From Thermodesulfobacteriota bacterium (GTDB lineage Bacteria; Desulfobacterota_D; UBA1144; Nemesobacterales; CSP1-2): a DNA stretch of 64,000 nucleotides. Position numbers and translations under genes: made by a program. Positions 8,600 through 17,680 of this stretch are shown here, in pieces. Within the stretch, counting starts at the first letter, position 1. Every line of letters starts with the position of its first letter. Under the pieces are notes generated by a model. The model did not search any database. It was not told the origin of the DNA and saw only the letters and a list, made by a program, of their open reading frames with translations. The stretch is taken from NCBI GenBank assembly GCA_035559815.1, contig DATMAT010000076.1, positions 26,582 through 90,581 on the forward strand, in the 5' to 3' direction.

Positions 8600-8770
8600 C
8601 CAACCATAGAGGCGACCCACCGAGTCGCCTCTACTAAGTATAGAGGAGGACAGGAAACCAGGCAAATAAAGCTTTTGGTCCATACCAGTAACGGATACCT
8701 TGCACGGTTTATCCGGGGATCCCATAAGCTTCCGTGTGAACCCTGTCCAAGGATATCAGCTCCTTGGAAG
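8600..8770 (+). ncRNA. Candidate structured RNA between coaBC and ilvD, family unknown
   Basis: No gene fits here, but several helices are visible. A perfect 10-bp hairpin lies at 8607-8616/8624-8633 (TAGAGGCGAC / GTCGCCTCTA). A closing stem GGACAGG (8648-8654) / CCTGTCC (8742-8748) encloses UUGCACGG (8700-8707) paired to CCGUGUGA (8732-8739), which is capped by TTAT (8709-8712)/ATAA (8724-8727). A further 7-bp hairpin is CCAAGGA/TCCTTGG (8747-8767), which shares its first two bases with the closing stem. In the inner helix two pairs are G-U when read on the plus strand but A-C mismatches on the minus strand, so the plus strand is the better candidate. I could not match it to 6S, SRP, RNase P, tmRNA or a known riboswitch. 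Confidence 0.35.
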
Positions 8771-8843
8771 ACGACGGTCTCCGCGGTAAAATTGCTAGCC
8801 CCCCTGCTTAAAATCCGTTAGAAGCACTTGGGATTAAGACCCT

Positions 8844-10553
8844 TCAGAGATTCTTATCCGTCACCGCACCCTCCGAAGCCGAGGCCACAAGCTTTGCATA
8901 TTTGGCCAGGACACCTCGAGTAGCTTTAGGCCAGGGTCTCTTCCAAGCGGCGAGCCTTTTTTTAATCTCGTTTCTCGATACTTCCAAGTTAATCTCTCTC
9001 TTCCGGGCATCTATGGTTATGGTATCGCCGTTATTGACAACGGCAATAACACCGCCGTCCCAGGCCTCCGGAGTAATGTGCCCTACGACAAATCCGTGGG
9101 TTCCTCCGGAAAATCTTCCATCAGTAATCAGGGCAACATCATTACCCAAGCCCCTACCCATTATTGCTGAGGTCGGACTCAGCATTTCCCGCATTCCCGG
9201 GCCCCCCTTAGGTCCTTCATAACGTATCACGATGACGTGACCCTTTTTAACCTTTCCTTCCAGGATGGCCTTTAGTGATGCCTCTTCGGAATCAAAAACT
9301 ATCGCCTTTCCGGTGAAGGTGAGTCCTTCTTTGCCGGTTATTTTTGCCACTGCCCCCTCCGGAGCTAGGTTTCCTCGAAGTATCACAATATGGCTGTCCT
9401 TTTTTATGGGATTATCAAAAGAGGAAACAATCTCCTGTCCTCTAGGGTAAGGTCCGGCATGTTTTAGATTTTCTTCCACATTCCTTCCAGTAACGGTCAG
9501 GCAATCCCCGTGGAGTAACCCCTTGTCCAGAAGCCTTTTCATCAACGGTGTCAGCCCGCCGATCTCGCAAAATTGAGACATGAAGTACTTCCCGCTCGGT
9601 TTGAGATCAGCCAGCACCGGCGTCCTTTTTCCGATTCGGGTAAAATCGTCAAGCGTAATCTTCACGCCCGCTGTATGAGCCATGGCCAGAAGATGAAGAA
9701 CCGCATTTGTCGAACCGCCCAAAGAAATAACGACGGTTATAGCATTCTCGAACGCCTTCTTGGTCATTATATCCAGTGGTCTGATACCCCTCTGTATTAG
9801 ATTGACCACAGTGGAGCCAGCGTTCAGACAATCCATATTTTTTTCATGGGATATAGCCGCCTGAGCCGAGCTATTGGGGAGACTCATGCCCAGCGCCTCG
9901 ATTGCCGATGCCATGGTATTTGCGGTATACATACCGCCACAGGACCCCGGCCCGGGAATAGCGCATGTCTCTATGGACCTAAGCTCCTCGTCATTGATCG
10001 TTTTACTGGCATGAGCACCCACAGCCTCGAAAACGGATACGACGTCAACCGGTCTTCCGCAATAAATGCCCGGCATAATGGTACCGCCGTAGACAAAGAC
10101 AGAGGGACGGTTGAGACGGGCCATAGCCATAACACAACCCGGCATGTTTTTATCACAGCCGCCTATGGCTACGATTCCATCAAAACCCTCCGCGCCGGCC
10201 ACCGTCTCGATTGAATCGGCGATTACTTCCCGGGAAACAAGCGAATAACGCATACCCGGGGTTCCCATGGAGATTCCGTCAGAAACAGTGATGGTGTTGA
10301 AAATAATCGATTTACCGCCGGAGTTGTCTACCCCTCGCCCCGCCTCGAGCGCCAGCTTGTCTATGTGCATATTGCAAGGTGTGACCATACTCCAGGTGGA
10401 GGCAATCCCTACAACCGGTTTCTTGAAATCCTCGTCTTTGAAACCGACCGCTCTCAACATTGCCCGACTTGGAGCACGATCAGGCCCCTCCACAACTATC
10501 GCCGAATGCTCTCTCCGGCTATCTTCTCTTTTTAGTTGGAGCTTCTTTCTCAA
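8844..10553 (-). CDS. ilvD: Dihydroxy-acid dehydratase
   Basis: Iron-sulfur dehydratase that turns dihydroxyacids into the 2-oxo acids leading to valine, leucine and isoleucine. 569 aa, normal for IlvD. Family blocks seen in order: '[17 protein letters not shown]', '[10 protein letters not shown]', cluster region 'GCDKNMPGC', '[14 protein letters not shown]', '[12 protein letters not shown]', '[15 protein letters not shown]', '[13 protein letters not shown]'. The TTG start is chosen because AGGAG lies eight bases before it in the promoter-proximal leader and no in-frame ATG occurs before the conserved N-terminus. It is followed by the folded non-coding stretch and coaBC. Confidence 0.96.
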   Translation of the reverse strand: MRKKLQLKREDSRREHSAIVVEGPDRAPSRAMLRAVGFKDEDFKKPVVGIASTWSMVTPCNMHIDKLALEAGRGVDNSGGKSIIFNTITVSDGISMGTPGMRYSLVSREVIADSIETVAGAEGFDGIVAIGGCDKNMPGCVMAMARLNRPSVFVYGGTIMPGIYCGRPVDVVSVFEAVGAHASKTINDEELRSIETCAIPGPGSCGGMYTANTMASAIEALGMSLPNSSAQAAISHEKNMDCLNAGSTVVNLIQRGIRPLDIMTKKAFENAITVVISLGGSTNAVLHLLAMAHTAGVKITLDDFTRIGKRTPVLADLKPSGKYFMSQFCEIGGLTPLMKRLLDKGLLHGDCLTVTGRNVEENLKHAGPYPRGQEIVSSFDNPIKKDSHIVILRGNLAPEGAVAKITGKEGLTFTGKAIVFDSEEASLKAILEGKVKKGHVIVIRYEGPKGGPGMREMLSPTSAIMGRGLGNDVALITDGRFSGGTHGFVVGHITPEAWDGGVIAVVNNGDTITIDARKREINLEVSRNEIKKRLAAWKRPWPKATRGVLAKYAKLVASASEGAVTDKNL

Positions 10554-10594
10554 GGCTCATTCTCCTGTATAGCTAGGGAATTTGGGTGGAATTA

Positions 10595-10624
10595 TTATTA
10601 ATTGACCGAGTTTTAATGTCAATT
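10595..10624 (-). promoter_or_regulatory. ilvD promoter with overlapping inverted repeat (operator candidate)
   Basis: On the minus strand TTGACA (10617-10622) and TAATAA (10595-10600) are 16 bases apart, about 45 bp before the ilvD start. A perfect 7-bp inverted repeat AATTGAC / GTCAATT with an 11-base spacer (10600-10606 and 10618-10624) spans the -35 box and reaches the -10 box, the layout expected for a repressor site. The remaining 215 bp up to the next gene show no clear further signal. Confidence 0.5.
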
Positions 10625-10838
10625 CTGGTATTTTTAACTTTATATACGTGGTATTCCAAAAGTAGATGTGAGAAATTTTCGTCACGACCGATATGCCGGA
10701 GTACACCGGTACGAGCCTAGGTCTAGTTGTCTTGTAAAATATATAAAATCTTTCAAAACCGGTGAGAGCGAAGGTCTTAAAAGTTCTATTGATTTAAATT
10801 TCAGAATAATATAAAAGAATAGAGAGGAGGTAGGGATC

Positions 10839-11291
10839 ATGGATCAAGTAGTTAAGACTATTTTTGCGGGACTACTGGGAACAGGTGGAATGAGTTTTGC
10901 AATGTGGCTTATTACCCGTTCCGGAGTGGCAAACGCAGATATGATAAGAGCTATAGGAAGCATATTCACCCATTCCTATGAGAACTCTTTTAAGCCAGGA
11001 TTAATCATACATCTGGTTACCGGAACCCTTATCGCTTTCATCTACATTTTGCTTATTAATCTTTTATCCCCTACCTCCATAGCCTATTTTATTCTCACCG
11101 GGGCAATGATCGGGCTCTTTCACGGTGTTGCTTTCAGCTTTCTCTTGGTAGTTTCCGTGGCCGAACATCATCCCCTGGAAAGATTTCGTGAGGCTGGCTC
11201 GGAAGTAGCCGTTGCTCATCTGGTAGGACACATAATATACGGTCTTATAGTGGGCACGGTGGTGGGGCTTTTGAACATCAAATTCTTCTAA
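10839..11291 (+). CDS. Small four-helix integral membrane protein, unknown function
   Basis: 150 aa with about four hydrophobic segments (roughly 8-25, 53-75, 80-105, 125-147) and a His-rich loop between the third and fourth ('VVSVAEHHPLERFREAGSE', then 'AVAHLVGHIIYG'). Several His and Glu residues at membrane edges could bind a metal or haem, but no known motif is complete. The start is well supported by GAGAGGAGGTAGGG upstream. I do not recognise the family. It stands alone, divergent from ilvD and upstream of the metallo-beta-lactamase-fold gene on the same strand. Confidence 0.8.
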   Translation: MDQVVKTIFAGLLGTGGMSFAMWLITRSGVANADMIRAIGSIFTHSYENSFKPGLIIHLVTGTLIAFIYILLINLLSPTSIAYFILTGAMIGLFHGVAFSFLLVVSVAEHHPLERFREAGSEVAVAHLVGHIIYGLIVGTVVGLLNIKFF

Positions 11292-11412
11292 CATTTAATC
11301 ATGCCCGCTTCGGTTACCCTGCTTCTATTTACTAATTTGAACGTAAACAGTTAAAATCTAATTGGGCGATCAAGAAGAGCATTAATTTCTATCCCGTTAC
11401 TGAGGTGATTTT

Positions 11413-12039
11413 GTGAGGGAAATCATTCCAGGCATCTATACATGGTCGTGGCTCTCCCCGAGGCACGGTTATAACTTCAATGGATATAGCTTTAAAAGCG
11501 CCGAAGGCTTGATTGTGATCGACCCGGCAATTATGGAAGATGCTGACCGGGTCGAGCTGGAAAAACTGGGAACCCCTGCTCGTATCATTCTAACCAACAA
11601 AGACCACGAGCGTATAGCTTACGATTTGCGGGACCGTTTCGGTGGAGAGATTTACATCAACAAGAACGATGCTCCTCTTCTAAAGCAATTACCGGATCAC
11701 ACCTTCGATGACGGCGATATACTGTCGGGAAATCTCCGGGCTATAAACGTTCCCAACAACAAATCCCCGGGTGAAACTGCTCTTCTTTTAGCGCAAGGAG
11801 ATGGAATTCTATTTATTGGCGATGCAATCATCGGGTGGCCTGAAGGCGAATTTTCCCTTCTCCCCGCTGATAAATACAAAGACCCGCAAGGAGCTAAGCA
11901 AGGAGTCAGAAAACTGCTCGAGCATGAGTATGACACCGTGCTCGTTGGCGACGGCGAATCCGTCTTACAGGGAGGTAAAGAGGCGATCAGCAGGTTCTTA
12001 AAACGAGAAAACGTACACCTGAGCTTGCCTGTGAAATAA
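11413..12039 (+). CDS. Metallo-beta-lactamase-fold protein with degenerate metal site
   Basis: 208 aa. The order of elements follows the metallo-beta-lactamase fold ('NGYSFKSAEGLIVIDPAI', 'ARIILTNKDHERIAYDL', 'VPNNKSPGETALLL', 'ILFIGDAIIG', 'YDTVLVGDGESVL'). The metal ligands are mostly gone: the usual T-HxHxDH is 'TNKDHER', the second His site is 'NNKSPGE', and the final His is replaced in 'GDGES'. Only the Asp of 'GDAI' is typical. It is probably not a classical zinc hydrolase and may be a binding or structural protein. GTG start after GAGGTGAT. It precedes the Rieske gene on the same strand. Confidence 0.75.
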   Translation: MREIIPGIYTWSWLSPRHGYNFNGYSFKSAEGLIVIDPAIMEDADRVELEKLGTPARIILTNKDHERIAYDLRDRFGGEIYINKNDAPLLKQLPDHTFDDGDILSGNLRAINVPNNKSPGETALLLAQGDGILFIGDAIIGWPEGEFSLLPADKYKDPQGAKQGVRKLLEHEYDTVLVGDGESVLQGGKEAISRFLKRENVHLSLPVK

Positions 12040-12045
12040 AGATTT

Positions 12046-12126
12046 AGGATGCAAGATGCATGATACAAGATAAAAAGACCAATCATACATCGTGCATTAT
12101 GTATCCCGTATCCTGCATCATATATC
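12046..12126. repeat. Imperfect inverted repeat (GATGCAAGATGCATGATAC family)
   Basis: AT-rich imperfect palindrome between the metallo-beta-lactamase-fold and Rieske genes. Its left arm (GGATGCAAGATGCATGATAC, then AAGATA) closely matches the reverse complement of a stretch near 14255-14300, and its right arm repeats the same words inverted (ATCCCGTATCCTGCATCAT). It is a dispersed repeat family with at least two copies in the window. Confidence 0.7.
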
Positions 12127-12459
12127 ATGTCCAAACCAAGCTTCAGAAAAGTAGCAACAATTGACGAAATCCCTTTGGGGCAAGGGAAATTGGTAATGGG
12201 CCCCTTCGATAAACCCATTGCGCTCTTTAACGTTAGCGGGGAATTCTATGCAATCAATTACATCTGCCCGCACATGGGCGGTCCACTAGGAGAGGGAAAA
12301 CTGACCGGATATGTTGTCGCTTGCCCCTGGCACGGGTGGACCTTTGATGTGAGAACAGGCCTTCCCGACCATCCCGGCGGCCATTCGGTATCGGCCTACC
12401 AGGTTAAGGTTGAGGGTAATGACGTCTATGTAGGATGGTTGAAGAGGGTAAAGGACTGA
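12127..12459 (+). CDS. Rieske [2Fe-2S] domain protein
   Basis: 110-aa soluble ferredoxin-like protein made only of a Rieske domain. Ligand pairs are visible as CPH ('YICPHMGGPLGEG') and CPWH ('VACPWHGWTFDVRTG'), i.e. C-x-H ... C-x2-H. The ending 'YQVKVEGNDVYVGW' is the usual last strand. Proteins of this kind serve as electron carriers for oxygenases or as NirD/assimilatory nitrite reductase-like small subunits; no oxygenase is next to it. A second, different Rieske protein lies in the suf operon (48183-48497). The start is the first ATG after the repeat; no strong ribosome-binding site is visible. Confidence 0.9.
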   Translation: MSKPSFRKVATIDEIPLGQGKLVMGPFDKPIALFNVSGEFYAINYICPHMGGPLGEGKLTGYVVACPWHGWTFDVRTGLPDHPGGHSVSAYQVKVEGNDVYVGWLKRVKD

Positions 12460-12471
12460 ACCTACAAATTA

Positions 12472-13203
12472 CTACCTGAGTATGAAAGTGACTTTTATCT
12501 CCGTGTAAAACAGGTTTGTGGTCCCTTCGAATCCTGAATCAGTGCCCACAATGAGCCAGACTGACCCGGTTTCATCAGCAACAACTTCAAAGAGGCTACC
12601 GGGATCACTCTCAATCTTTTTTATCTGAAACACCGGGTTAGCACAATCAGTATCCACTCCAATATCACCGAGAACCTGAGCATCCTCGCCGCCCTCAGTC
12701 TGATTCCCCTTATCGATGTTCATCATCAAAAAACCGGTATCATCCGGCTCGGCAACAGGCTCGATTATCGACGCCCCTGCCTTGAGCTTAATAGCCGGAG
12801 AACCGCCTATGCCGGAACAGTCCTTCCCCGCCTCGGAGGCAATTTCAACCTCAAAATCGACCAGATAAGCAGTGTCCGGCTTCAGCCCGGTAATTTCACG
12901 CTTTAAAAACATGAATAGGTCATCGCTGTGGTTGTTGCCCGACAGGAAAAGAGCCTTCCTACTCCGGTCTAAGTTTTCCGGTAATTCACGATGGTCGAAG
13001 ATCAATTCAAAGAAATCTTCCTCCCCTTGGGGATAGTCTGCAAATCCTCCGACCCAACCGTGGGTTTCGTTACTGAAATCAAAGCTAAAAACTGTCCCCT
13101 CATTATCTGCTGTGTTATTACTATCATTGCATCCAACGAGTGCCGTGCTTACAACAATCAGGCTCGATATAAACCATTTATGAAAGAGCTTTACCTGAAG
13201 CAT
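12472..13203 (-). CDS. Lipoprotein, unknown function
   Basis: 243 aa with a lipoprotein signal peptide (hydrophobic 10-22, lipobox 'TALVGC', Cys25) and an Asn/Asp-rich linker. The remaining domain is rich in beta strands ('TVFSFDFSNETHGWVGGFADYP', 'FLKREITGLKPDTAYLVDFEVEI', 'GSVWLIVGTDSGFEGTTNLFYTE') of the carbohydrate-binding/jelly-roll look. Two further Cys ('KDCSGIG' and 'DTDCANP') could form a disulfide. AGGAGG precedes the ATG. No recognised family; probably an outer-membrane-anchored periplasmic or surface protein. Confidence 0.82.
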   Translation of the reverse strand: MLQVKLFHKWFISSLIVVSTALVGCNDSNNTADNEGTVFSFDFSNETHGWVGGFADYPQGEEDFFELIFDHRELPENLDRSRKALFLSGNNHSDDLFMFLKREITGLKPDTAYLVDFEVEIASEAGKDCSGIGGSPAIKLKAGASIIEPVAEPDDTGFLMMNIDKGNQTEGGEDAQVLGDIGVDTDCANPVFQIKKIESDPGSLFEVVADETGSVWLIVGTDSGFEGTTNLFYTEIKVTFILR

Positions 13204-13331
13204 TGTTTAGCCTCCTGGAGAAAATTGAACCCATAAAGTCTAACTTAAATCGATAGTGAAAGAATAAGTAAAACTGGGTTGAAGATGGGGAATTATTCTA
13301 AAATTACTGTTTAGGTAACAACTATTGAGAT

Positions 13332-13405
13332 TGGCTGGGGGACTAGGATTCGAACCTAGATTAATGGGTCCAGAGCCCATCGTCCTGCCGTTAGACGATC
13401 CCCCA
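13332..13405 (-). tRNA. tRNA-Gln (CTG anticodon)
   Basis: 74 nt including encoded CCA. The acceptor stem TGGGGGA/TCCCCCA pairs fully, the T loop is GTTCGAATC, and the anticodon stem ATGGG/CCCAT holds loop CTCTGGA, giving anticodon CTG (codon CAG). The surrounding gap (13204-13603) holds no gene. Confidence 0.95.
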
Positions 13406-13603
13406 GCAAGATCTTTTTATTATTTATAAAAATCGCTTGTGAGTCAATGGCTTATTCTTCCTTAAGGTAAACAGAATACTCAGGTTACTAATTGCTTTAA
13501 TGTACTTAAGAATCTACATTTGAATTTGATTCTGCATAAACATCAATTAACTAAAGATCATTTGGCAATGCATTAGAACTGCTTAAATATTGACACAGCT
13601 AGT

Positions 13604-14179
13604 TTACTTTCTTTTTACCATCCTGATAAAATTCCTGAGCAGGTCTTTCCCGTGTTTCGTGAGAATGGATTCGGGATGGAATTGAACGCCCTCGATTAAG
13701 TGCTCTTTATGTCTTATTCCCATTATCTCATCCTTATCCGTCCAGGCGGTGACCTCCAATTCATCGGGGAGCGATTCTCTCTCCACCAAGAGTGAATGGT
13801 ACCTGGTTGCCTCGAAGGGATTGGGCACGCCCTCATAAATCCCTTTGCCGTCATGGTATATCATGGAGGTTTTGCCGTGAAGGAGTCTCTCCGCCCTTAC
13901 AATATTCCCGCCAAAGGCATAACCGATCGACTGATGCCCAAGGCACACTCCCAGGATAGGAAGCCTTCCCGAAAACTCCTTTATTAAGTCCACCGATATA
14001 CCGGCTTCCTTTGGAGTGCAGGGGCCGGGTGAGACCACTACCATATCCGGATTGAGTTTCCCTACCTCTTCGAGCGTAATCTTATCATTCCTAAAGACCA
14101 GGACCTTCTCCCCAAGCTCGCCCAGGTAATGGACGAGATTATAGGTGAAGGAATCGTAGTTATCTATCATCAAAATCAC
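13604..14179 (-). CDS. trpG: Anthranilate synthase component II (glutamine amidotransferase)
   Basis: Supplies ammonia from glutamine to component I in tryptophan synthesis. 191 aa, standard. Class I amidotransferase triad: Cys in '[16 protein letters not shown]' and His/Glu in '[11 protein letters not shown]'. The N-terminus '[23 protein letters not shown]' is characteristic. It follows trpE on the same strand after ~190 bp that contain a small inverted-repeat element. It may also serve as PabA for folate synthesis, since no separate pabA is seen. Confidence 0.94.
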   Translation of the reverse strand: MILMIDNYDSFTYNLVHYLGELGEKVLVFRNDKITLEEVGKLNPDMVVVSPGPCTPKEAGISVDLIKEFSGRLPILGVCLGHQSIGYAFGGNIVRAERLLHGKTSMIYHDGKGIYEGVPNPFEATRYHSLLVERESLPDELEVTAWTDKDEIMGIRHKEHLIEGVQFHPESILTKHGKDLLRNFIRMVKRK

Positions 14180-14198
14180 TTTATAACACCTTCCATAT

Positions 14199-14348
14199 TT
14201 TAGCCACGAATGAACTCGAATTTACTCGAATACAATATGATACATGATTCATATCTTTTAAATCCTGTATCTTGTATCATGCATCCTGTATCTTGATTTA
14301 TCCCCCATCTTTTTCATCTGTGCCAATTAGTGTTGATTCGTGGCCAAA
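14199..14348. repeat. MITE-like element with TTTAGCCACGAAT terminal inverted repeats
   Basis: About 150 bp between trpE and trpG. The ends are inverted copies: TTTAGCCACGAAT at the left and the complement of ATTCGTGGCCAAA at the right (12 of 13 matching). Inside lies the ATCCTGTATCTTGTATCAT word family also found at 12046-12126, so two repeat families are nested. A second element with the same ends lies at 15951-16120. Confidence 0.75.
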
Positions 14349-14370
14349 TATGTCTTTCAATTCGCATCCT

Positions 14371-15864
14371 TTAGAGTCCTTTCTTCACCATCTCCACCGC
14401 CCTGATTAGAGCCTTCACCTTGTTTACCGTCTCTTCATACTCTCTTTTGGGGTCCGAATCGGCCACAATTCCCGCACCTGCTTGAATATAAACCTCGCCG
14501 TCCTTTATGACAAACGTCCTGATGGTAATGCATGTATCCATGTTGCCCGAGAAGCTAAAGTATCCGACTGCGCCGCCATAAGCTCCCCTTCTGCTCGGTT
14601 CCATCTCTTCGATTATCTCCATAGCCCTGACCTTTGGAGCGCCGGAAAGCGTCCCGGCGGGAAAGGTAGCCTTTATGACATCAAAGGCGTCCTTTCCTTG
14701 AGCCAGCTCGGCAATCACATTCGAGACTATATGCATGACATGCGAATATCTCTCGACGATCATAAGTTCATCCACCTTTACCGTTCCGACCTCCGCCACT
14801 CTACCTAAGTCGTTCCTGGCCAGGTCAACTAACATGATGTGCTCCGCTCTTTCTTTTGGGTCGGAAAGCAGCTCCTTTTCCAGCTCTTCATCTTCCTTTT
14901 CGTTTCTCCCTCTCGGCCTGGTCCCGGCGATGGGGCGGTTTTCTACCCTTTTCCCTTCAACCCTGACCATGACCTCCGGAGATGACCCTACCAGAAAATC
15001 ATCGCCCATCTTGAGGTAAAACATGTAGGGCGACGGGTTCAGCACCCTTAGCGCCCGGTATAAGTCAAAAGGTGAGACATCCAGCTTCGTTTTCCATCTC
15101 TGCGAGATTACAGCCTGAATAATATCGCCTGCCTGTATATACTCCTTTGTTTTCTTCACCGCCTCCATAAACTTTTTAGGCTCGAAGTTTGACTTAAAAT
15201 TTGAGGGAATTACCTTCTCCGTTGTTCTCTTACCCTTAGCTTTATTCTCTCTATACGGTGAAACTGGAGTGCGAAGCTTCTGAATAATTCCTTCTATCTT
15301 TTCGAGTGCCTGGTTGTAAGCGCTCTTTGCATCGGAGGTGCCGGGAACGTAGGCGTTTGATATTATTTTTATCTTGTGGTTTATGTTGTCGAACACCAAT
15401 ACCGAGTCGGTTACTAGAAAGACCGAATCCCAAAGATTGAGCTCATCCTTGCCGATTTCCGGAAGCCTCTCCACAAACCTTACTACGTCATATCCAAAAT
15501 ATCCCACCGCCCCGCCATGAAACCGGGGCAGGTCCGAGGAAACCACCGGACGATACCGGGAGAGAAGCTCCCTCAGAGAATCGATTGGGTTACCTTCCTT
15601 ACCCTCCTTCTTTCCATCTTGTATTATCTCTATGAGTTTTCCCTTAGACCGGAATACTACCGACGGCTCAGTTCCAATAAAGCTATACCGTCCCCACTTC
15701 TCACCACCCTCGACGCTCTCCAGCAGAAATGCATAGTCCCCGCTCTCGATCTTCTTCAAAGCCGACACCGGAGTATCAAAATCGGCCAGTATTTCGGCCC
15801 AGACCGGCACCAGATTTCCATGCTTCAGTTTCTCTTTGAATTCAGGAAACGTAGGGTAAATCAT
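14371..15864 (-). CDS. trpE: Anthranilate synthase component I
   Basis: Chorismate-using subunit that makes anthranilate with TrpG. 497 aa. The N-terminal regulatory region carries the tryptophan-binding '[19 protein letters not shown]' (LLES motif). The catalytic half shows '[22 protein letters not shown]', '[11 protein letters not shown]', '[15 protein letters not shown]', '[18 protein letters not shown]' and '[17 protein letters not shown]'. The 'PIAGTRPRG' block and LLES motif favour TrpE over PabB. It is the first gene of a trpE-trpG pair; no trp leader peptide is obvious. Confidence 0.95.
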   Translation of the reverse strand: MIYPTFPEFKEKLKHGNLVPVWAEILADFDTPVSALKKIESGDYAFLLESVEGGEKWGRYSFIGTEPSVVFRSKGKLIEIIQDGKKEGKEGNPIDSLRELLSRYRPVVSSDLPRFHGGAVGYFGYDVVRFVERLPEIGKDELNLWDSVFLVTDSVLVFDNINHKIKIISNAYVPGTSDAKSAYNQALEKIEGIIQKLRTPVSPYRENKAKGKRTTEKVIPSNFKSNFEPKKFMEAVKKTKEYIQAGDIIQAVISQRWKTKLDVSPFDLYRALRVLNPSPYMFYLKMGDDFLVGSSPEVMVRVEGKRVENRPIAGTRPRGRNEKEDEELEKELLSDPKERAEHIMLVDLARNDLGRVAEVGTVKVDELMIVERYSHVMHIVSNVIAELAQGKDAFDVIKATFPAGTLSGAPKVRAMEIIEEMEPSRRGAYGGAVGYFSFSGNMDTCITIRTFVIKDGEVYIQAGAGIVADSDPKREYEETVNKVKALIRAVEMVKKGL

Positions 15865-15950
15865 GAGAAGGAAAGGATAAAAGGCAGGGATTTAAAGTCA
15901 AGAAAGGCTTTTTTTCGAGGCCTTTAGCATGTAGTATTATCAATACATTT

Positions 15951-16120
15951 TTAGCCACGAGGAATAAAGCAAAATTACAGTGACCAAATCACAATCACCA
16001 AACAAATTCCAAGCACTAAAAACAAAAAGTTTCAATTTTAGAATTTAGATATTGCTTGTGATTTGTGATTTAGAACTTGCTATTTGTTTTCACTTAGTGT
16101 CTTAGTGCCTTTGTGGCTAA
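15951..16120. repeat. Second MITE-like element with TTAGCCAC ends
   Basis: 170 bp between trpE and the phosphohexomutase gene, bounded by TTAGCCACGA at the left and TTGTGGCTAA at the right. Internal inverted words (CAAATCACAATCAC / GTGATTTGTGATTT) would fold into a long hairpin. It has no coding capacity. The same ends occur at 14199-14348. Confidence 0.72.
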
Positions 16121-16146
16121 TATGTTTAATTCTAGAGGAGGAGTTT

Positions 16147-17511
16147 ATGACCAGAATCAACCCGCAGATATTCAGGGAATACGATATAAGGGGAATTGTG
16201 GATAAAGACCTTAGCGAAGAGGTCATCGAGACAATCGGAAAAGCCTACGGCACCTATATGAGAAAATTGGGGAAAAAGAAGGTATCTCTGGGGCGAGATT
16301 GCCGGTCTAGCTCCCCGGCCTACGCTAAGGCAATAAGTCGTGGAATTAATTCGGCCGGGCTTGATGTAATCGACATCGGTATGGTTTCTACCCCGATACT
16401 TTATTTTTCTCTATTTAATCTCGACGTGGACGGCGGCGTAATGATCACCGCCAGCCACAATCCCGGAGAATACAACGGAATTAAACTCTGCGTGGAAAAG
16501 GATTCCCTCTTTGGTGATGGAATCCAGAACATAAGGAAGATCGCCGAGAGCGGAGACTTCGCACTAGGAAAAGGCACGGTCGAGACGAGGGATGTGATAG
16601 AAAGCTACTTAAAATTTCTCAGAGAAAACGTGCAAATAAAGCCGGGGATCAAGGTGGGGATTGATTACGGAAACGGAATGGTGGGAATAGCCGGCCCTCA
16701 GATTTTAAAAGCATTTCGTTGTGACGCCACCGAGCTTTACGCTACCCCTGATGGGGCATTTCCCAACCATCATCCGGACCCGACCGTAGTGGAAAACCTT
16801 GAAGACTTAATAAATACGGTTAGAGAGAAAAAACTCCAACTGGGCATCGGTTTTGACGGAGACGGAGACAGGGTCGGCGTCGTCGACGAAGGAGGAAACA
16901 TAATCTGGGGCGATATGTTGGTGGTTATTCTATCCAGGGACATTCTTTCCAGGACTCCCGGAGCCAAAGTAATCGGCGACGTTAAGTGCTCGGGCCGGCT
17001 GTTCAAAGACATCGAGAGAAATGGCGGATACCCAATCATGTGGAAGACCGGACATTCCTTAATCAAGAACAAGATGAAGGTGGAAAAGGCCGCCCTTGCC
17101 GGTGAGATGAGCGGGCACATATTTTTTGCCGATAAGTATTTCGGGTATGACGATGCACTATATGCCGGGCTCAGGCTTCTTGAAATAATTTCTAACACGG
17201 GTAAAAAGGTGTCTGAATTACTGGAAGGGATTCCGCCGGCTATATCCACGCCGGAAATTCGGGTTGAATGCCCTGAGGAGATAAAATTCAGGGTAGTGGA
17301 AGAGGTGAAAGAAAAGCTAAAGAAAAATTACGAAGTCATTGACATAGATGGTGTTCGAATCGAATTCCCCGACGGTTGGGGACTGATAAGGGCATCCAAC
17401 ACCCAGCCTGCCCTGGTCCTTCGGTTTGAAGCGGAGACGAAAGAAAGGCTCGAAGAAATTCGCTCGCTCATCGAAGGAAAATTGGAAGAGGCGAAGAAGA
17501 AATTGAATTAA
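16147..17511 (+). CDS. Phosphomannomutase / phosphoglucomutase
   Basis: Alpha-D-phosphohexomutase that interconverts hexose 1- and 6-phosphates for envelope polysaccharide precursors. 454 aa with four domains: 'FREYDIRGIVDKDL' at the N-terminus, active serine loop 'ITASHNPGEYNGIKL', Mg-binding 'GFDGDGDRVGVVDEGG', sugar loop 'GEMSGHIFF' and phosphate loop 'RASNTQPALVLRFEA'. This is the AlgC/ManB pattern (dual glucose/mannose). The ATG at 16147, preceded by AGAGGAGG, is clearly better than an upstream in-frame codon at 16084 that lies inside the repeat. Confidence 0.95.
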   Translation: MTRINPQIFREYDIRGIVDKDLSEEVIETIGKAYGTYMRKLGKKKVSLGRDCRSSSPAYAKAISRGINSAGLDVIDIGMVSTPILYFSLFNLDVDGGVMITASHNPGEYNGIKLCVEKDSLFGDGIQNIRKIAESGDFALGKGTVETRDVIESYLKFLRENVQIKPGIKVGIDYGNGMVGIAGPQILKAFRCDATELYATPDGAFPNHHPDPTVVENLEDLINTVREKKLQLGIGFDGDGDRVGVVDEGGNIIWGDMLVVILSRDILSRTPGAKVIGDVKCSGRLFKDIERNGGYPIMWKTGHSLIKNKMKVEKAALAGEMSGHIFFADKYFGYDDALYAGLRLLEIISNTGKKVSELLEGIPPAISTPEIRVECPEEIKFRVVEEVKEKLKKNYEVIDIDGVRIEFPDGWGLIRASNTQPALVLRFEAETKERLEEIRSLIEGKLEEAKKKLN

Positions 17512-17535
17512 CAAGATTACGAATTACACCCTTTC

Positions 17536-17607
17536 CGTAGGGGCGACCCTTGTGATCGCCCTTAATTTCATATCATCGTTAGGGCGAATACAAGATTCGC
17601 CCCTACG
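17536..17607. repeat. REP-like inverted repeat (CGTAGGGGCGA ends)
   Basis: 72 bp bounded by CGTAGGGGCGA and TCGCCCCTACG. Each half forms its own hairpin (GGGCGA...TCGCCC twice). It lies between convergent genes and could end both transcripts, but its form is that of a dispersed palindromic repeat. Confidence 0.7.
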
Positions 17608-17680
17608 AATGTTGCCTTTATTTAGCCGACACAGCAGTCTTGGACCTAAATTACCCATCGATCGATTCTGGTTAAATATA

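Noticed and set aside
8785..8800. ACCGCGG word on the minus strand upstream of coaBC, reminiscent of a T-box (UGGNACCGCG).
   Set aside because: The UGGN part that binds the tRNA end is UUUU here, no specifier loop is visible, and coaBC is not a T-box-regulated type of gene.
9846..10214. Plus-strand frame of 122 codons opposite ilvD.
   Set aside because: Antisense shadow of a highly conserved gene, with unlikely amino-acid composition.
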